A model generated the notes under the pieces. The model was not told the origin of the DNA. It did not search any database and saw only the letters and a program-made list of their open reading frames with translations. A stretch of 64,000 nucleotides of DNA from Leishmania martiniquensis (Eukaryota; Euglenozoa; Kinetoplastea; Trypanosomatida; Trypanosomatidae): assembly GCF_017916325.1 (NCBI RefSeq), contig NC_090141.1, positions 326,001 through 390,000 of the forward strand, written 5' to 3'. Both the position numbers and the translations under genes were made by a program. Positions 33,817-44,103 of the stretch are shown here, in pieces. How positions within the stretch are numbered: the stretch's first letter is position 1; the number at the start of each line of letters is the position of its first letter.

Positions 33817-36027
33817 ATGTCAGCAAAACTTGCCTCCACCGCCGCCATGATCATGAACACAAGTAGCAGTGGGACGGTGCCGGCGGTTGCGTCACGGCTT
33901 TTCACGCCAATCCGCATTGGCCGGCACATTCAGTTGCCGAACCGCTTTTACATGCAGCCCATCTACCTCAACATGGAGAGTGAGCTCAAGTGGTGCAGTG
34001 ACGAGCACATGGCCGCGATGGCTGCCTTCTTTGGCGAGCGGGCGCACTACGGAGCGAAGCTGATCGTGGTCGGTGGCCTCGGCACGTCGAGGCTCGGCCG
34101 GTGGAAACGGGACGCGCTGATGCTCGGTACCTTCGACGCCGCCAAGGCACTCTCGCGCGTCACACACGCCGTGCACATCGAGGGCGGATACGTTCTCGCC
34201 CAGGCCTTCCACGCAGGTCGAGCCGCCCGCAAGCGCTTTTGGGTGTCCGCCACGTCGACGCCGTCGCCGGTGCAGCCGATTCGCGACACGCACCCGTTCC
34301 GAATACCGGCCTGCATGGTGAACTACGTTGTGTCCGAGTACGAGCGATTTGCACGGCTGGCGGAGGAGGCCGGCTTCGACGGGATCGAGATCCCTGTCAG
34401 CGAGGGCAGTCTCCTCCACAACTTCCTCTCCGCTGCTGTGAACACGCGGCAGGATGCCTTTGGCGGCTCGCTGGAGCGCCGACTCGAGGTCACGGTACGC
34501 GTGCTCGAGACGGTGAAGAGGTCCCTTTCGAATCCAGATCGCTTTGTTGTGTCTCTGCGGCTGTGCCTGCACGACCTGAAGGTCGGCGGGACACCGATGG
34601 CAGAGACGCTGCGGGTGGCGGAAGCGCTCGCCAAGAGCGGCCGCATCGATCTTCTGAACACCAGCGTCGGCATGCACGACTCGCCGGTGCAGACGCTGTC
34701 GGCTTACGTGCCGCACGGCACTTTTGCGCGGTCCTGCCAGCTTTTGAAGGAGCGGCTGACGGAGGTCGGCGCGACGGATGTGCCGGTCGTTGCGTCGCAC
34801 CGCCTGCACACGATTGAGCTCTCCGAGAAGCTCCTTGAGAAGGGTGTTTGCGACATGATTGGTGTAGCGCGGCCGCTTCTCGCTGACCCGCAATACATCG
34901 CGAACGCGGCGGCCGGCCGCAGAGGGGACAGCGTACCCTGTATCGGCTGCAACCACTGCATCAACCGGCTGTACAAGCACCAGCGCATCACATGTGCGCT
35001 GAATCCCATCGCAGGCTACGAGCTCCAGCGGGGCTGGTCGCCAGCCAAGTACCGCAAGTCTGTCGCCGTTGTCGGAGCCGGCGCGGCAGGCGTGACGTGC
35101 GCGTTGACGCTGTGGCGGCGCGGCCACGACGTCACACTCTTTGAGAAGGAGGGCGTCATTGGCGGGCAGCTGAACCTCGCGAAGCGTGTACCAGGCAAGG
35201 AAAGCTACCAGGCTGTGCTCGAGTACTGGACGCGGCAGCTGCGACAGTCCTCCATCAACGTGCGCCTCAGCACCGAATTCACCCGCCAGGAGGTGGCTCG
35301 CAATCACCAGTTCTTCCACGCCGTTGTCATGACGCATGGATCCGTGCCACGCCGCATATCGTCCCACGTGTTCCCCGGCGCGTCCGAGTGCCCACTCATC
35401 GTGCCGTTTTCTCGCATCCTCGACGGCAGCGTCACTGCCGGCCGCCGCGTCGTCATCATCGGCAACGGCGCCATCTCGCACGACGTGGCCTCCTTCCTGC
35501 TGCACGACCCCCGCGTCTGCCGCGAGGCATCGCTGTACCTGGACGAGTGGGGCGTCAACCTCGAGGACGGAAGTCTGCTGGCACATCCAGAGCAGCGGAT
35601 GCCGCGCAACAACCGCGTCATCACGATCTTCAACAAGGGGGACAAAGACGCAGATCTGTCGCGTGGCTGGGGCTGGACACAGAAACTGTGGATCAAGTCC
35701 CATGACAGTACAGTCGTGAAGCACGGCATGATCGAGAACTTCGACGCCAACGGCGTGCACATCTCGACGCTGCCACCTGACAGTCGCAAATTCTTCGTGC
35801 CGTGCGACACCGTCGTGTGGTGCATCGGCATGCTGCCGAACATTACGTATGGGACGTGGATTTACGAGTGGATGAAGGACGGCGCCAAAGGGCGAGGCGA
35901 AATGATTGCTGACTTTAGCCTCTACACCGCCGGCTCATGCCGCGACAGTTACACCGGCGACGGGCACGGCGAAGAGGATCTCCTGCAGTGCGTCCACGAA
36001 GGGTACGAAATCGGCCATAAAATATGA
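33817..36027 (+). CDS. 2,4-dienoyl-CoA reductase-like NADH:flavin oxidoreductase
   Basis: 736 residues. The Old-Yellow-Enzyme barrel (about 20-365; LFTPIRIGRHIQLPNRFYMQ, AGFDGIEIPVSEGSLLHNFL, DMIGVARPLLADPQYIANAA, each quoted in part) is followed by an iron-sulphur cluster motif, Cys375-x2-Cys378-x2-Cys381-x11-Cys393. This spacing has one residue fewer than bacterial FadH between the second and third Cys and is closer to the trimethylamine-dehydrogenase branch. An FAD Rossmann motif VAVVGAGAAGVTCALTLW follows near 416, and a second nucleotide-binding motif RRVVIIGNGAI near 543. FadH-type enzymes reduce 2,4-dienoyl-CoA formed during oxidation of polyunsaturated fatty acids. The exact substrate is inferred from family. 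The frame begins with GTG immediately before ATG 33817; I chose the ATG. Confidence 0.93.
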   Translation: MSAKLASTAAMIMNTSSSGTVPAVASRLFTPIRIGRHIQLPNRFYMQPIYLNMESELKWCSDEHMAAMAAFFGERAHYGAKLIVVGGLGTSRLGRWKRDALMLGTFDAAKALSRVTHAVHIEGGYVLAQAFHAGRAARKRFWVSATSTPSPVQPIRDTHPFRIPACMVNYVVSEYERFARLAEEAGFDGIEIPVSEGSLLHNFLSAAVNTRQDAFGGSLERRLEVTVRVLETVKRSLSNPDRFVVSLRLCLHDLKVGGTPMAETLRVAEALAKSGRIDLLNTSVGMHDSPVQTLSAYVPHGTFARSCQLLKERLTEVGATDVPVVASHRLHTIELSEKLLEKGVCDMIGVARPLLADPQYIANAAAGRRGDSVPCIGCNHCINRLYKHQRITCALNPIAGYELQRGWSPAKYRKSVAVVGAGAAGVTCALTLWRRGHDVTLFEKEGVIGGQLNLAKRVPGKESYQAVLEYWTRQLRQSSINVRLSTEFTRQEVARNHQFFHAVVMTHGSVPRRISSHVFPGASECPLIVPFSRILDGSVTAGRRVVIIGNGAISHDVASFLLHDPRVCREASLYLDEWGVNLEDGSLLAHPEQRMPRNNRVITIFNKGDKDADLSRGWGWTQKLWIKSHDSTVVKHGMIENFDANGVHISTLPPDSRKFFVPCDTVVWCIGMLPNITYGTWIYEWMKDGAKGRGEMIADFSLYTAGSCRDSYTGDGHGEEDLLQCVHEGYEIGHKI

Positions 36028-37227
36028 GGTCTGCGTTCCTGGTCGTCTTGGCGGTGCTGCTGCGGGTGTATCTGTCTGTCTGTCTCTCTCTCTGTGTGCG
36101 CTGCAGCGCTGCCGCATCATCTATCGACCGACGGCACGCAATCGCAAAAAAAAAAGTACATGTCTGCTCCACATTCTAGCGAATTATTTTGGGAGATGAC
36201 CTGGAGCGGTACAGTGTGGCTGCAGCACACGCGGCTGTGCGCAGGATGAGAGGCGGGGAAGCACTGAGGTCAGCAGAAAGTGAAGGAGGTGCGATGCGCG
36301 ACCGGGAGCGAGCGTGGCAGCGATGCTGCCTGGTGCTCAGTTTCTCCATCGGCCGGGCACCCGCATGCCCGCCCTCCCCCCATACCAAAGCGCTTCAGCG
36401 ACGGTCGCTGGTGTCTTTCGCAGCTCTCAGCGCACGTGTGTGTGTGTGGGGGAGGGAGCGTCCTCACGAGGGACGAACAAAGAGGTGGAGGGCCTTCACT
36501 ATGCCCGCTTGTGTGCCCAGAGAAGGCGAGACCACCCGTGTGGCGACACGTGGGCTCGTCTCGCGCAGTGCTGTCATAGACGAGGGCGTACTTGCACACA
36601 TCTCCTCCCCATCACACCGTTCCTGTGCATTGAGTAGGCTTCCGAGCAACGTGCACATGCTCGCGATCAGCCATGCCGAACCCCTCCCTCGAGCGTCCCT
36701 GCGAGTCGGCAGAGGCTGAGAAAGCACCCAGCAGTCGTGGGCCTCATGGGACGTGGTACCTTGCTGATCCCTATGCCCGATCCGCACCCCCGCCTCAACT
36801 CCTTCCCCCCTCTAAGGCGCACCGTTGGCTCGCGCGCGCGCAACACGCGAGGAGCACTCGCCACTAGTTGGGGAGGGCCGCAACTGCCCTTTACCCCCCC
36901 CATTCACCCTGTTGCCTGCAGTGCCGTTCTTTTTTTTTTTCTCGGGTGGCTCGTCGCATTCGCCGCTGTCACCGCTGTCGCCGTCAATGGTGCTTCTTTG
37001 CGCAGGTGTACGCGGCCACTCTCCCCCTCTCTCTGTGTTCCTCTGTGGTCTGGTGAACACGTTCGCCTGGTGCCGTGTTGGAGCAGTGCCTTCCCTCTCT
37101 ACCGACGGTCGGACTGCCTGTCACACTTCACCCTCACCCTCACCCTCCTTTGTGGAACGCGCACATCGAGCCCTTCACCATTGCAGGAGCCTGAGCACTG
37201 CGTCCGGCGTGCTGAGCGTCGTGTGAG
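36028..37227. other. Intergenic region upstream of TLDc gene
   Basis: A run of A near 36146-36155, a T11-type run near 36931-36941, Py tracts near 37015-37048, and a short (CCCTCA)n run near 37128-37147 with CAG downstream near 37186. No convincing gene; ORFs here are compositional. Confidence 0.65.
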
Positions 37228-39183
37228 ATGTCACTCTTCTCTCTTGGCGCATCATCGCCGCGGCCGTCGGCGCCAAAATCTCAGCAGGAGCGTCTTGCCT
37301 CGACGGGTGTGTCGCTTCAGATCACACCGCCGTGTATCGCCCGTCGCGTATTGCCTCTGTTCCCACCGCCGGGCTATCACATGTACGACGCCTACCGCAA
37401 CTGCTTTCAGTACCGGCCAGATGCGCAACGAACGCTCATCCAGGCGGCTCGGCAGGAAAGAGACCTGCGCGATTTGTCCTCCCTCCCCCAAGGAGACGCC
37501 GCCACTATGACGGCAGAGGCCGATGCTGCGGCCTCGCACGAGGCAGCGCTGACGGCAGACCGCGCATCGTGCCGCTGCGCTCTGGATGCAGCACAGCTGT
37601 TCGCCACCCCAGCGGACGTGCCGAACCCACCTCTGCCGCTCTCTCGCTGCGAGCTGCACGAAGTTCTTCTTGCTTTGTCACCAAGCTGGCAGAGCTACCC
37701 GTGGCGGCGGTGCTTCGACACCGCCACGGATGGGTTCAGCCTCTCCAGCCTCTACCGCTGCATGGAGGTGGTGGAGTCGAAGCAGTCGCAGGTTAAAACT
37801 GTCGCTTTCGGGCTGTTCTTTGTGCAGTCGCGCGAGGACGCCGCGCTGTCCATCGCGCAATACGCGAGCCCCTCGGAGAGCATCTCAAGCTCGCCGTTGA
37901 GGCCCTCAGGCAGTGTGTCACCGGCGGCCGGCGACGCATCCCGGTCGTTTCGCGCTGCGCAGCGTTTCAGCTCCCTGCGATACGGTGCCGCCCACAGCAC
38001 GCCGCTGCACCGTGTGCTCGGCTGCTTCACCCCTGAGGTGCCGTGCCTCGGCCGCCACCCCGCAAACATTTACTTCGGCTCGACCGACACGTTTGTCTTC
38101 CGGCTCGATCAGCTGAGCTGCGCGCCGTCGCGCGGGGCGTGGATGGTGACGGATGTAGAGAAGAGGCAGCGGCAGCTGCAAGCGGCCGATTCACTGGCGT
38201 TCCGCGCGCTGAAGCGCTCGGCCGCTGCGCCGCCCACCTGTGCCCCGGCAACTGCCACCGCCGCCGCTGCGACGACGCCGGCGTACGGATACGCGCGGCT
38301 AGCCGACTTCGATGAAGGTGAGGCGGGTGTTCCTGTGCCGATGCCGAGCCGGATGACCATAGAGCACTTCCCATGCCCGCAGCACCCCGTCGATCCATCG
38401 GCGATGGCATCCTCGCCACTGTCGCCGCCATGCGAGACGTCGCCGATGCGGGCAGCCCTCGTGTGCCTCAGCAACGCGGCTGCTGTGCCTGGCGTCGCTA
38501 ACGCAGCGGACGTGGCGGTGCAGTCACCGGTTGTGCGGCGGCGTCGGCCGCCGCGCGCGCTTCCGCCAACTCGAACTGTCCCCCTCGCGCCACTGCTGGA
38601 AAAGTTTAGGTGGTGCGGCCACGCATCGAATAAGCGCTTCATCGTTTGCAACCCGCACTTCTTTGCCATCGGGGGCGGCAAGAACGGCGCGGCGCTGTAC
38701 GTGGATGAGACGCTGCAGTACGGCACCAGCAGCCTCTGGTGCGAAACCTTCAACGCGCCGTCTCTCTTCCGCCCGCGTATAAGCAGCTCGGAAGCGTCGC
38801 CCACGTCATCGCCGGCGCCGCCGCCCTTCTGTGGCGAGGACGGCCTCCGCGAAGGCCCCCACGCCACTGCTCCTGCGCCTGCTGGCGGCGCTTCAACGCG
38901 CCAGAGCTGCGGCCTGCCACACGTCGAGTTCATCATCAGCCGTGTCGTTTGGTTCAGCATCACAGAGGACAAGCGCGATATGCGCACCATGAGTCCCTTA
39001 GATGCGTCCTTTTCCTGTGCAGAGGCGCACCTCTGCGGCTGTGGGCGTTGCAGCAGCACCAACGTTGGCAGCGTTGACACTCCGGACTCCGTAGCGACCG
39101 CAGCATCGTTCGAGCCATCGCTGTCATCGCCCTCAACGTTTGTGCACCGGTGCGATTTGCTGCCGCTTGCTGCGCCGATGTGA
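37228..39183 (+). CDS. TLDc-domain protein (OXR1/TBC1D24-type fold) with insertions
   Basis: 651 residues, ATG 37228. The TLDc domain is recognisable in order although split by long Ser/Ala/Pro insertions: WRRCFDTATDGFSLSSLYRC near 160-178, VKTVAFGLFFVQSRED, VLGCFTPEVP, ANIYFGSTDTFVFRLDQ, then after about 150 residues FRWCGHASNKRFIVC, HFFAIGGGKNGAALYVDETL near 477, GTSSLWCETFNAPSL, and VEFIISRVVWFSIT. The conserved DGFS, FxIGGG, ETFN and final W-strand are all present. In other eukaryotes TLDc proteins protect against oxidative damage and can promote V-ATPase disassembly; whether this one does so is unknown. No Rab-GAP or LysM domain is seen. Confidence 0.88.
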   Translation: MSLFSLGASSPRPSAPKSQQERLASTGVSLQITPPCIARRVLPLFPPPGYHMYDAYRNCFQYRPDAQRTLIQAARQERDLRDLSSLPQGDAATMTAEADAAASHEAALTADRASCRCALDAAQLFATPADVPNPPLPLSRCELHEVLLALSPSWQSYPWRRCFDTATDGFSLSSLYRCMEVVESKQSQVKTVAFGLFFVQSREDAALSIAQYASPSESISSSPLRPSGSVSPAAGDASRSFRAAQRFSSLRYGAAHSTPLHRVLGCFTPEVPCLGRHPANIYFGSTDTFVFRLDQLSCAPSRGAWMVTDVEKRQRQLQAADSLAFRALKRSAAAPPTCAPATATAAAATTPAYGYARLADFDEGEAGVPVPMPSRMTIEHFPCPQHPVDPSAMASSPLSPPCETSPMRAALVCLSNAAAVPGVANAADVAVQSPVVRRRRPPRALPPTRTVPLAPLLEKFRWCGHASNKRFIVCNPHFFAIGGGKNGAALYVDETLQYGTSSLWCETFNAPSLFRPRISSSEASPTSSPAPPPFCGEDGLREGPHATAPAPAGGASTRQSCGLPHVEFIISRVVWFSITEDKRDMRTMSPLDASFSCAEAHLCGCGRCSSTNVGSVDTPDSVATAASFEPSLSSPSTFVHRCDLLPLAAPM

Positions 39184-40405
39184 AGATCGGCCCCCAGGCG
39201 CACCCCTCCACAATCCCTCCAGAGGAAGAGGAGAGGTGAGTGAATTCGTCTGCACAGTGGGCGGTCCGCTACTCCCTCCACGACGGCGTGCGACTGCCTG
39301 CAGGCAGTCGCATATCCGCACATGATCGCGTTGATTTTTTTTTTCGTCTCGGTGGTTGGGATGAGGACGCCGCCCCTCCCCCACCACGCCACACACACAC
39401 GGCCATGGCTTACTATCGCCCCTTTTGCGTATGGCTGCGTGCGTGTGGTGTCTAACGTTGACAAGACGGCTGCAGACGAGGATCACACCGGACGGTGAGT
39501 ACTGAACTTGACTGAACATCATGCTGATCCTCACACACGCCTCCGCCCTCCCTCCCTCCCCCCCAATTCTCACCCTCCCTTCCGCCTGGTGCTACACACG
39601 GACGGTCTACCCGTCCCCCTGCTCAGGTTCTCATGATGCCGCCGCCGCCGCCCCCCCCTCCACAGACACACACACACATACACACACCTCTATGAAGTGC
39701 CTTGTCCACTGCTGAGGGGGGGAGAGGGTCCCGAGTTGGCCCCCGCATTCGCACCTTCCTCCACTGGCGCCAGTTTCACCTCCCCTCTTCCCCTCTTCCC
39801 CCCTCCCCCCCCTTTCCCCTCTCGCGGTGCGTGCGGCGGCGCGTGGTGCACTATCGAACGCGCTCCGCACGCCTTTCCACAGAACGCTCCTCCGCCAACA
39901 GCCTCGCGCGTTCCTCCTCAAGCTACATACGCTCCGCTCTCCACATACGCATACGCACAGCCTCCTCTGACCCCCATAAGCGTGCGCACAGACAGGCATC
40001 TTGACGCATACACACAGGCCGACCCCTCCTCCTCCCTCTCACTCTCATCACATCTTTGGATTCGTTGTCTCCTCCCCCAACTCTGCCCCCGCCCCGCGCG
40101 GGTCTCGCGTGCCTCGCCGTAATTTTTTTTCGTTAGTTGCTGGCATAGTCACCATCGTCAGGCTTTCTGTGCTGCATATCCTCTCGACCTCCTGTGGCCG
40201 CACATCGCACGCTTCACACCACCGTCATCGTTGCGCCACCCGCTCTCTCGCGCTCTCCTCTCACACAAACTTTGACCCGTGAATCTATGCGTGTGCGCGC
40301 GTCTGTCTTTGTGTGTGTGTGTGGCCGCATTCCTCTGACTCGCTGCGCTCTCTTGCTCCTCTTCCCTCCCTCCCTCCCCTCTCTCCGCTTACCGTTGTCG
40401 CGACA
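39184..40405. other. Intergenic region upstream of GFAT
   Basis: A 24-bp palindrome at 39289-39312, a T10 run near 39335-39344, a CA repeat near 39664-39678, Py tracts near 39775-39825, a T8 run near 40122, a TG run near 40310-40322, and a Py tract 40340-40393 just before the GFAT ATG without an intervening AG, so the acceptor must lie further upstream. No gene seen. Confidence 0.65.
39289..39312. repeat. 24-bp perfect palindrome
   Basis: TGCGACTGCCTG at 39289-39300 is followed immediately by its reverse complement. It starts 106 nt after the TLDc stop codon, so probably lies in that 3' UTR. Confidence 0.85.
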
Positions 40406-42418
40406 ATGTGCGGCATCTTTGGCTACGTCAACCGCAACGTGCCGCGCACCGTAGAGCAAATCTTAGATGTCCTCATCCGAGGTCTCCAGAAGGTTGAATA
40501 TCGCGGCTACGACAGCGCGGGACTCGCCATCGATGCAACCATCGGCAGGGGCGAAGATGATGGCGCTGCCGCCAATGCGCCGACGCCGCCCCCTTGCGTG
40601 GTACGCAGCATCGGCAACATCAGCCAGCTCCGTGAGACGGTGTTCAGCGAGGCTGTCGCCGCGACGCTGCCACCGTTAGACGCCAAGACGAGCCACCACA
40701 TCGGCATCGCGCACACACGTTGGGCTACGCACGGTAGTGTGAGCGAGCGCAACTGCCACCCGCAGCAGAGCAACAACGGCGAGTTCACAGTTGTCCACAA
40801 CGGCATCGTCACGAACTACGCCACACTGAAGGAGCTGCTCAGGGGGGAGGGCTACGTCTTCCACTCTGACACCGATACAGAGATCATCAGCGTCCTCGCC
40901 GAGTACCTGTACACGCGCAAGGGAGTCGGTAGCTTTGTGCAGCTAATGTTGGAGCTGTCGCGCCTGGTCGAGGGCGCCTACGCGTTGCTGATCACGAGCG
41001 TCTACTTCCCTTCCCAAATCGCGGCGAGCCGCAAGGGGTCGCCGCTGATGGTGGGCATCCGGTGGACGGACGATCGTGACTGCGCCGTGAATCTGCATGC
41101 GTATGACGCTACGGACTCATCAAAGCCGCTGGAGCTCTTCTTCGCCTCCGACTCGAACTCGTTCGCCGAGTACACAGGCAACGTCGTGTACCTCGAGGAC
41201 AACGACGTGGCTTACTACAGTGATGGTGCGCTTCGCTTCTACAACGCGCTGGCGCCCAAGGAGGCTGCGATCGAGCGCAAGGTGCAGCACCTGGAGACGA
41301 GGCTGGAGAGTCTGTCCAAGGGGAGCTACGCGCACTTCATGTTAAAAGAAATCCACGAGCAGTCAGAGTCCGTCATCAGCTCCATGCACGGCCGCGTTGA
41401 CTTCAGTAGTGGCACAGTGCGCCTCGGCGGCTTTAGCCCGCAGAACGTCCGCAGCATTCTCACCAGTCGCCGCATTCTCTTCATTGCATGTGGAACCTCG
41501 CTGAACAGCTGCATTGCTGTGCGGCCGCTCTTCGAGGAGCTCGTGCCGCTGCCGATCGCGGTAGAGAACGCCTCCGACTTCCTCGACCGCAAGCCGCAGA
41601 TTCAGCGGGACGACGCTTGCTTCTTCGTATCGCAGTCGGGCGAGACAGCCGACACGCTGATGGCGCTCAATCTGTGCTGCGAAGCGGGCGCCGTGTGCAT
41701 CGGCATCACCAATGTCGTTGGCTCGAGCATCAGCAGGCTGACGCATTACGGCGCCCACCTGAACGCCGGTATCGAGGTCGGTGTGGCATCGACAAAGGCG
41801 TATACGTCTCAGGTGGTTGTGATGACGTTAGTGGCGCTGCTGCTCAGCGGCGACTCGGTGCGGCTGCGGGAGCGACGCCAGGAGGTCATGCGCGGGTTGG
41901 CTGAGATGCCTGCAAAGATCTCCGAGGCGCTCAAGGTCACCCGCGAGCCTGTAAAGGCACTGGCGGCGCGGCTGAAGGAGAGCCGCTCCATCATTGTGCT
42001 TGGTCGCGGCTACGACCTGGCTACGGCGATGGAGGCGGCGCTGAAGGTGAAGGAGCTGAGCTACATCCACACAGAGGGCATCCACAGTGGCGAGCTCAAG
42101 CACGGGCCGCTCGCGCTGATCGACGAGGCGATGCCGGTGCTGGCGATGTGCACCAACGACAAGCACTTTGACCGGAGTAAGGCCGCCGTGCAGCAGGTAA
42201 ACGCTCGCAAAGGTGTGGTTGTCGCCTTCACGACGGAGGCGGACGCTGAGCTGGAGGCGGCCGCACGGGAGATCATCATCGTGCCTAGGACGGTGGACTG
42301 CGTTCAGTGTGTGGTGAACGCCATTCCGTTCCAGCTGCTGGCCTACTACATGGCGCTGTTGCGTGGCAACAACGTAGACTGCCCGCGCAACCTGGCCAAG
42401 AGTGTTACGGTGCAGTAG
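40406..42418 (+). CDS. GFAT: Glutamine:fructose-6-phosphate aminotransferase (isomerizing)
   Basis: 670 residues from ATG 40406, chosen because it exposes the catalytic Cys2 of MCGIFGYVN as the N-terminus after Met removal. The Ntn-type glutaminase domain (about 1-290) shows EYRGYDSAGLA, HTRWATHGSVSERNCHP and VVHNGIVTNY. Two SIS sugar-isomerase domains follow, with SQSGETADTLMAL, VGVASTKAYTSQV, LGRGYDLATAMEAALKVKEL and the ending NPRNLAKSVTV-type tail (here CPRNLAKSVTVQ). It makes glucosamine-6-phosphate and glutamate from fructose-6-phosphate and glutamine, the entry step to UDP-GlcNAc for GPI anchors and glycans. Extra residues near 55-65 lengthen the glutaminase domain relative to bacterial GlmS. 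Family length is normal. Confidence 0.98.
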   Translation: MCGIFGYVNRNVPRTVEQILDVLIRGLQKVEYRGYDSAGLAIDATIGRGEDDGAAANAPTPPPCVVRSIGNISQLRETVFSEAVAATLPPLDAKTSHHIGIAHTRWATHGSVSERNCHPQQSNNGEFTVVHNGIVTNYATLKELLRGEGYVFHSDTDTEIISVLAEYLYTRKGVGSFVQLMLELSRLVEGAYALLITSVYFPSQIAASRKGSPLMVGIRWTDDRDCAVNLHAYDATDSSKPLELFFASDSNSFAEYTGNVVYLEDNDVAYYSDGALRFYNALAPKEAAIERKVQHLETRLESLSKGSYAHFMLKEIHEQSESVISSMHGRVDFSSGTVRLGGFSPQNVRSILTSRRILFIACGTSLNSCIAVRPLFEELVPLPIAVENASDFLDRKPQIQRDDACFFVSQSGETADTLMALNLCCEAGAVCIGITNVVGSSISRLTHYGAHLNAGIEVGVASTKAYTSQVVVMTLVALLLSGDSVRLRERRQEVMRGLAEMPAKISEALKVTREPVKALAARLKESRSIIVLGRGYDLATAMEAALKVKELSYIHTEGIHSGELKHGPLALIDEAMPVLAMCTNDKHFDRSKAAVQQVNARKGVVVAFTTEADAELEAAAREIIIVPRTVDCVQCVVNAIPFQLLAYYMALLRGNNVDCPRNLAKSVTVQ

Positions 42419-44103
42419 TGCCGCATGGGGCTTGGGCGTGCATGCGCGGAGGCTGGCGGCTAAGAAGGCGTGACGGGCGCTATTGTGGCAGCGGCTGTGA
42501 CACAGCTGCACGCACATACACACCACTCCCTCTCTCGCTGCATGCTGCGTCGCCTGGTGCGTTCATGTATGTGTGTGCGTGCGCATCGAACGCTCAGCGC
42601 ACCCCTCCTCCCCTCTCCTCTTTTTTCTTTCTGCAGTCCGTCGTGCGGCTGCCGGCGGCGCGCTCGTCAGCTCCGCATTTTCTCTTTCACAATGGACGCC
42701 ACGCCAATGTGCACAGCTGCCCATCCACCACCACCACCCATCCCCTCCCCTCCCCTTCCGCCTAAGCGCTGTTTTTGTTGGCTCGCTGTCGTTCGCATCC
42801 CCCCTTCCCCCACCATACGCAGGCGTGCCCCGCCCTCCCCCAAAGAGGCTACCGAGACGCGAAAACGGGCGTTGGGTGCATGGTGAGGCTGGTGGGATGT
42901 AGTCACACACACACACACAAACGCGCGTGTGTGTGCCGGTGCCTGTGTCGGTGCCTGTGCGTGTGTCCAAACTGTTCATGTACGCCCAATGGTCACTTTC
43001 ACGAAGAAAACGCTGCGCATGTGTGAAAGGACAGAGTAGTGCGCTTTCCCAGCCACTCGTCGTTTCTGTGTCGCCGTCGCTCTCCTCCACCGCCAACGCT
43101 CGCGTGACTCTTCTTGTTCTGCTCCTGCGCTGCTTGGATATCTCCACATCGTGGAGGGGAGGGGGCAGCCGCGCTGGCCTTTACCGGCGCTCGGGCGTGC
43201 ACGTCCGCCGCGGCAGAGATGATGCTGATATACGGCGGTGGTGGTAGTGGTGGCTGGTGTGGACGTCTTCCCCAGCTCTTTGGCGTGTTCATGAAACGCC
43301 GCGGCCACATGGGTGCGCTGTCGGCTTGCCGCTCCCCCTTCCCCTCTTGATGTTGTTGCCTCGCTTGGGCGTGCACCTCTTGTCATCTCCGCCACTCTCT
43401 CGCGCGGGAGCGCGGTGAGCGCTTGCACATCTTCTCCACTCGTGGGGTTGGTGCTCTGTGGTCTGTGCGATGCGATGTGTAGTGCGCGAGCAAAAAGGGG
43501 GGCGAGAGAGGCGAATAACGCCCGCTGCCTCTGCAGGTGTAGCCGACACACCGCTTTTTTGTTTCATGCAGGGCTGCTGCGGCTGGTCACAGTGCCGCGA
43601 CTCCCCTCTGCCGTTTCTTCGTTGGCGACCAGCCGGCCGGCCGCGCATCTCCTCTTCCGCCCAGAGCGGTGGGTGGTGCTCTCTTTTTGTCTCCCCTCGA
43701 TCCACTCCCCACTTCCTCCTCCCCGTGCTCCCACTCCCCTCACGGCGCATCACCGCATCTTGAAAGGGCTCATCGATCCCCACGTCTCGCCCCTGTCGCC
43801 CATCGCCACTTCTTCCCCTCCTTCGCAGTGCGGCGCACCCGTGCCCTCCTGTGCGCCATCCCCTCTTCGTAGGCAAGAGCCGGCGCGAGAGGGTGAGGGA
43901 GAGCACGAACGCAACGACAGAACACACACACACACAGAGACATATATATATATATATCAGAGGCACCTTTACGCACAATCCCACACATTTCTCTCTCTTT
44001 CTCTCTTGCTCTCTGCGTGTATACGTACACTGTCGTCTATCCTGTCGCGTAGGGACGGCTCCGACTCACGCATACGCGTGCGCGGCCGTCGCGAATCGCG
44101 GAG
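42419..44103. other. Intergenic region upstream of MOB1
   Basis: A CA/TG cluster near 42903-42965, several Py tracts, an AC repeat followed by a TA repeat at about 43921-43958, and a CT tract 43989-44013. No convincing gene on either strand. Confidence 0.65.
43921..43958. repeat. Compound microsatellite (AC)n-(TA)n
   Basis: An AC run passes through AGAGACA into a TA run. It is upstream of the CT-rich MOB1 leader region and likely polymorphic in length between strains. Confidence 0.8.

Noticed and set aside
33892..35760. 622-residue open frame on the - strand opposite dienoyl-CoA reductase
   Set aside because: It is antisense to a clear enzyme gene; GC-rich third positions create long shadow frames. 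The translation is His/Val/Arg-rich with no domain.
37128..37147. CCCTCA repeats resembling telomeric DNA
   Set aside because: Only about three imperfect units and not the CCCTAA telomere unit; it is part of a pyrimidine tract.
38109..39464. 451-residue - strand frame opposite the TLDc gene
   Set aside because: Antisense shadow of a gene with recognisable TLDc motifs; no motif of its own.
40313..40405. N-terminal extension of GFAT to an upstream codon
   Set aside because: The catalytic Cys must be residue 2, which sets the start at 40406; the extension is Py-tract translation.
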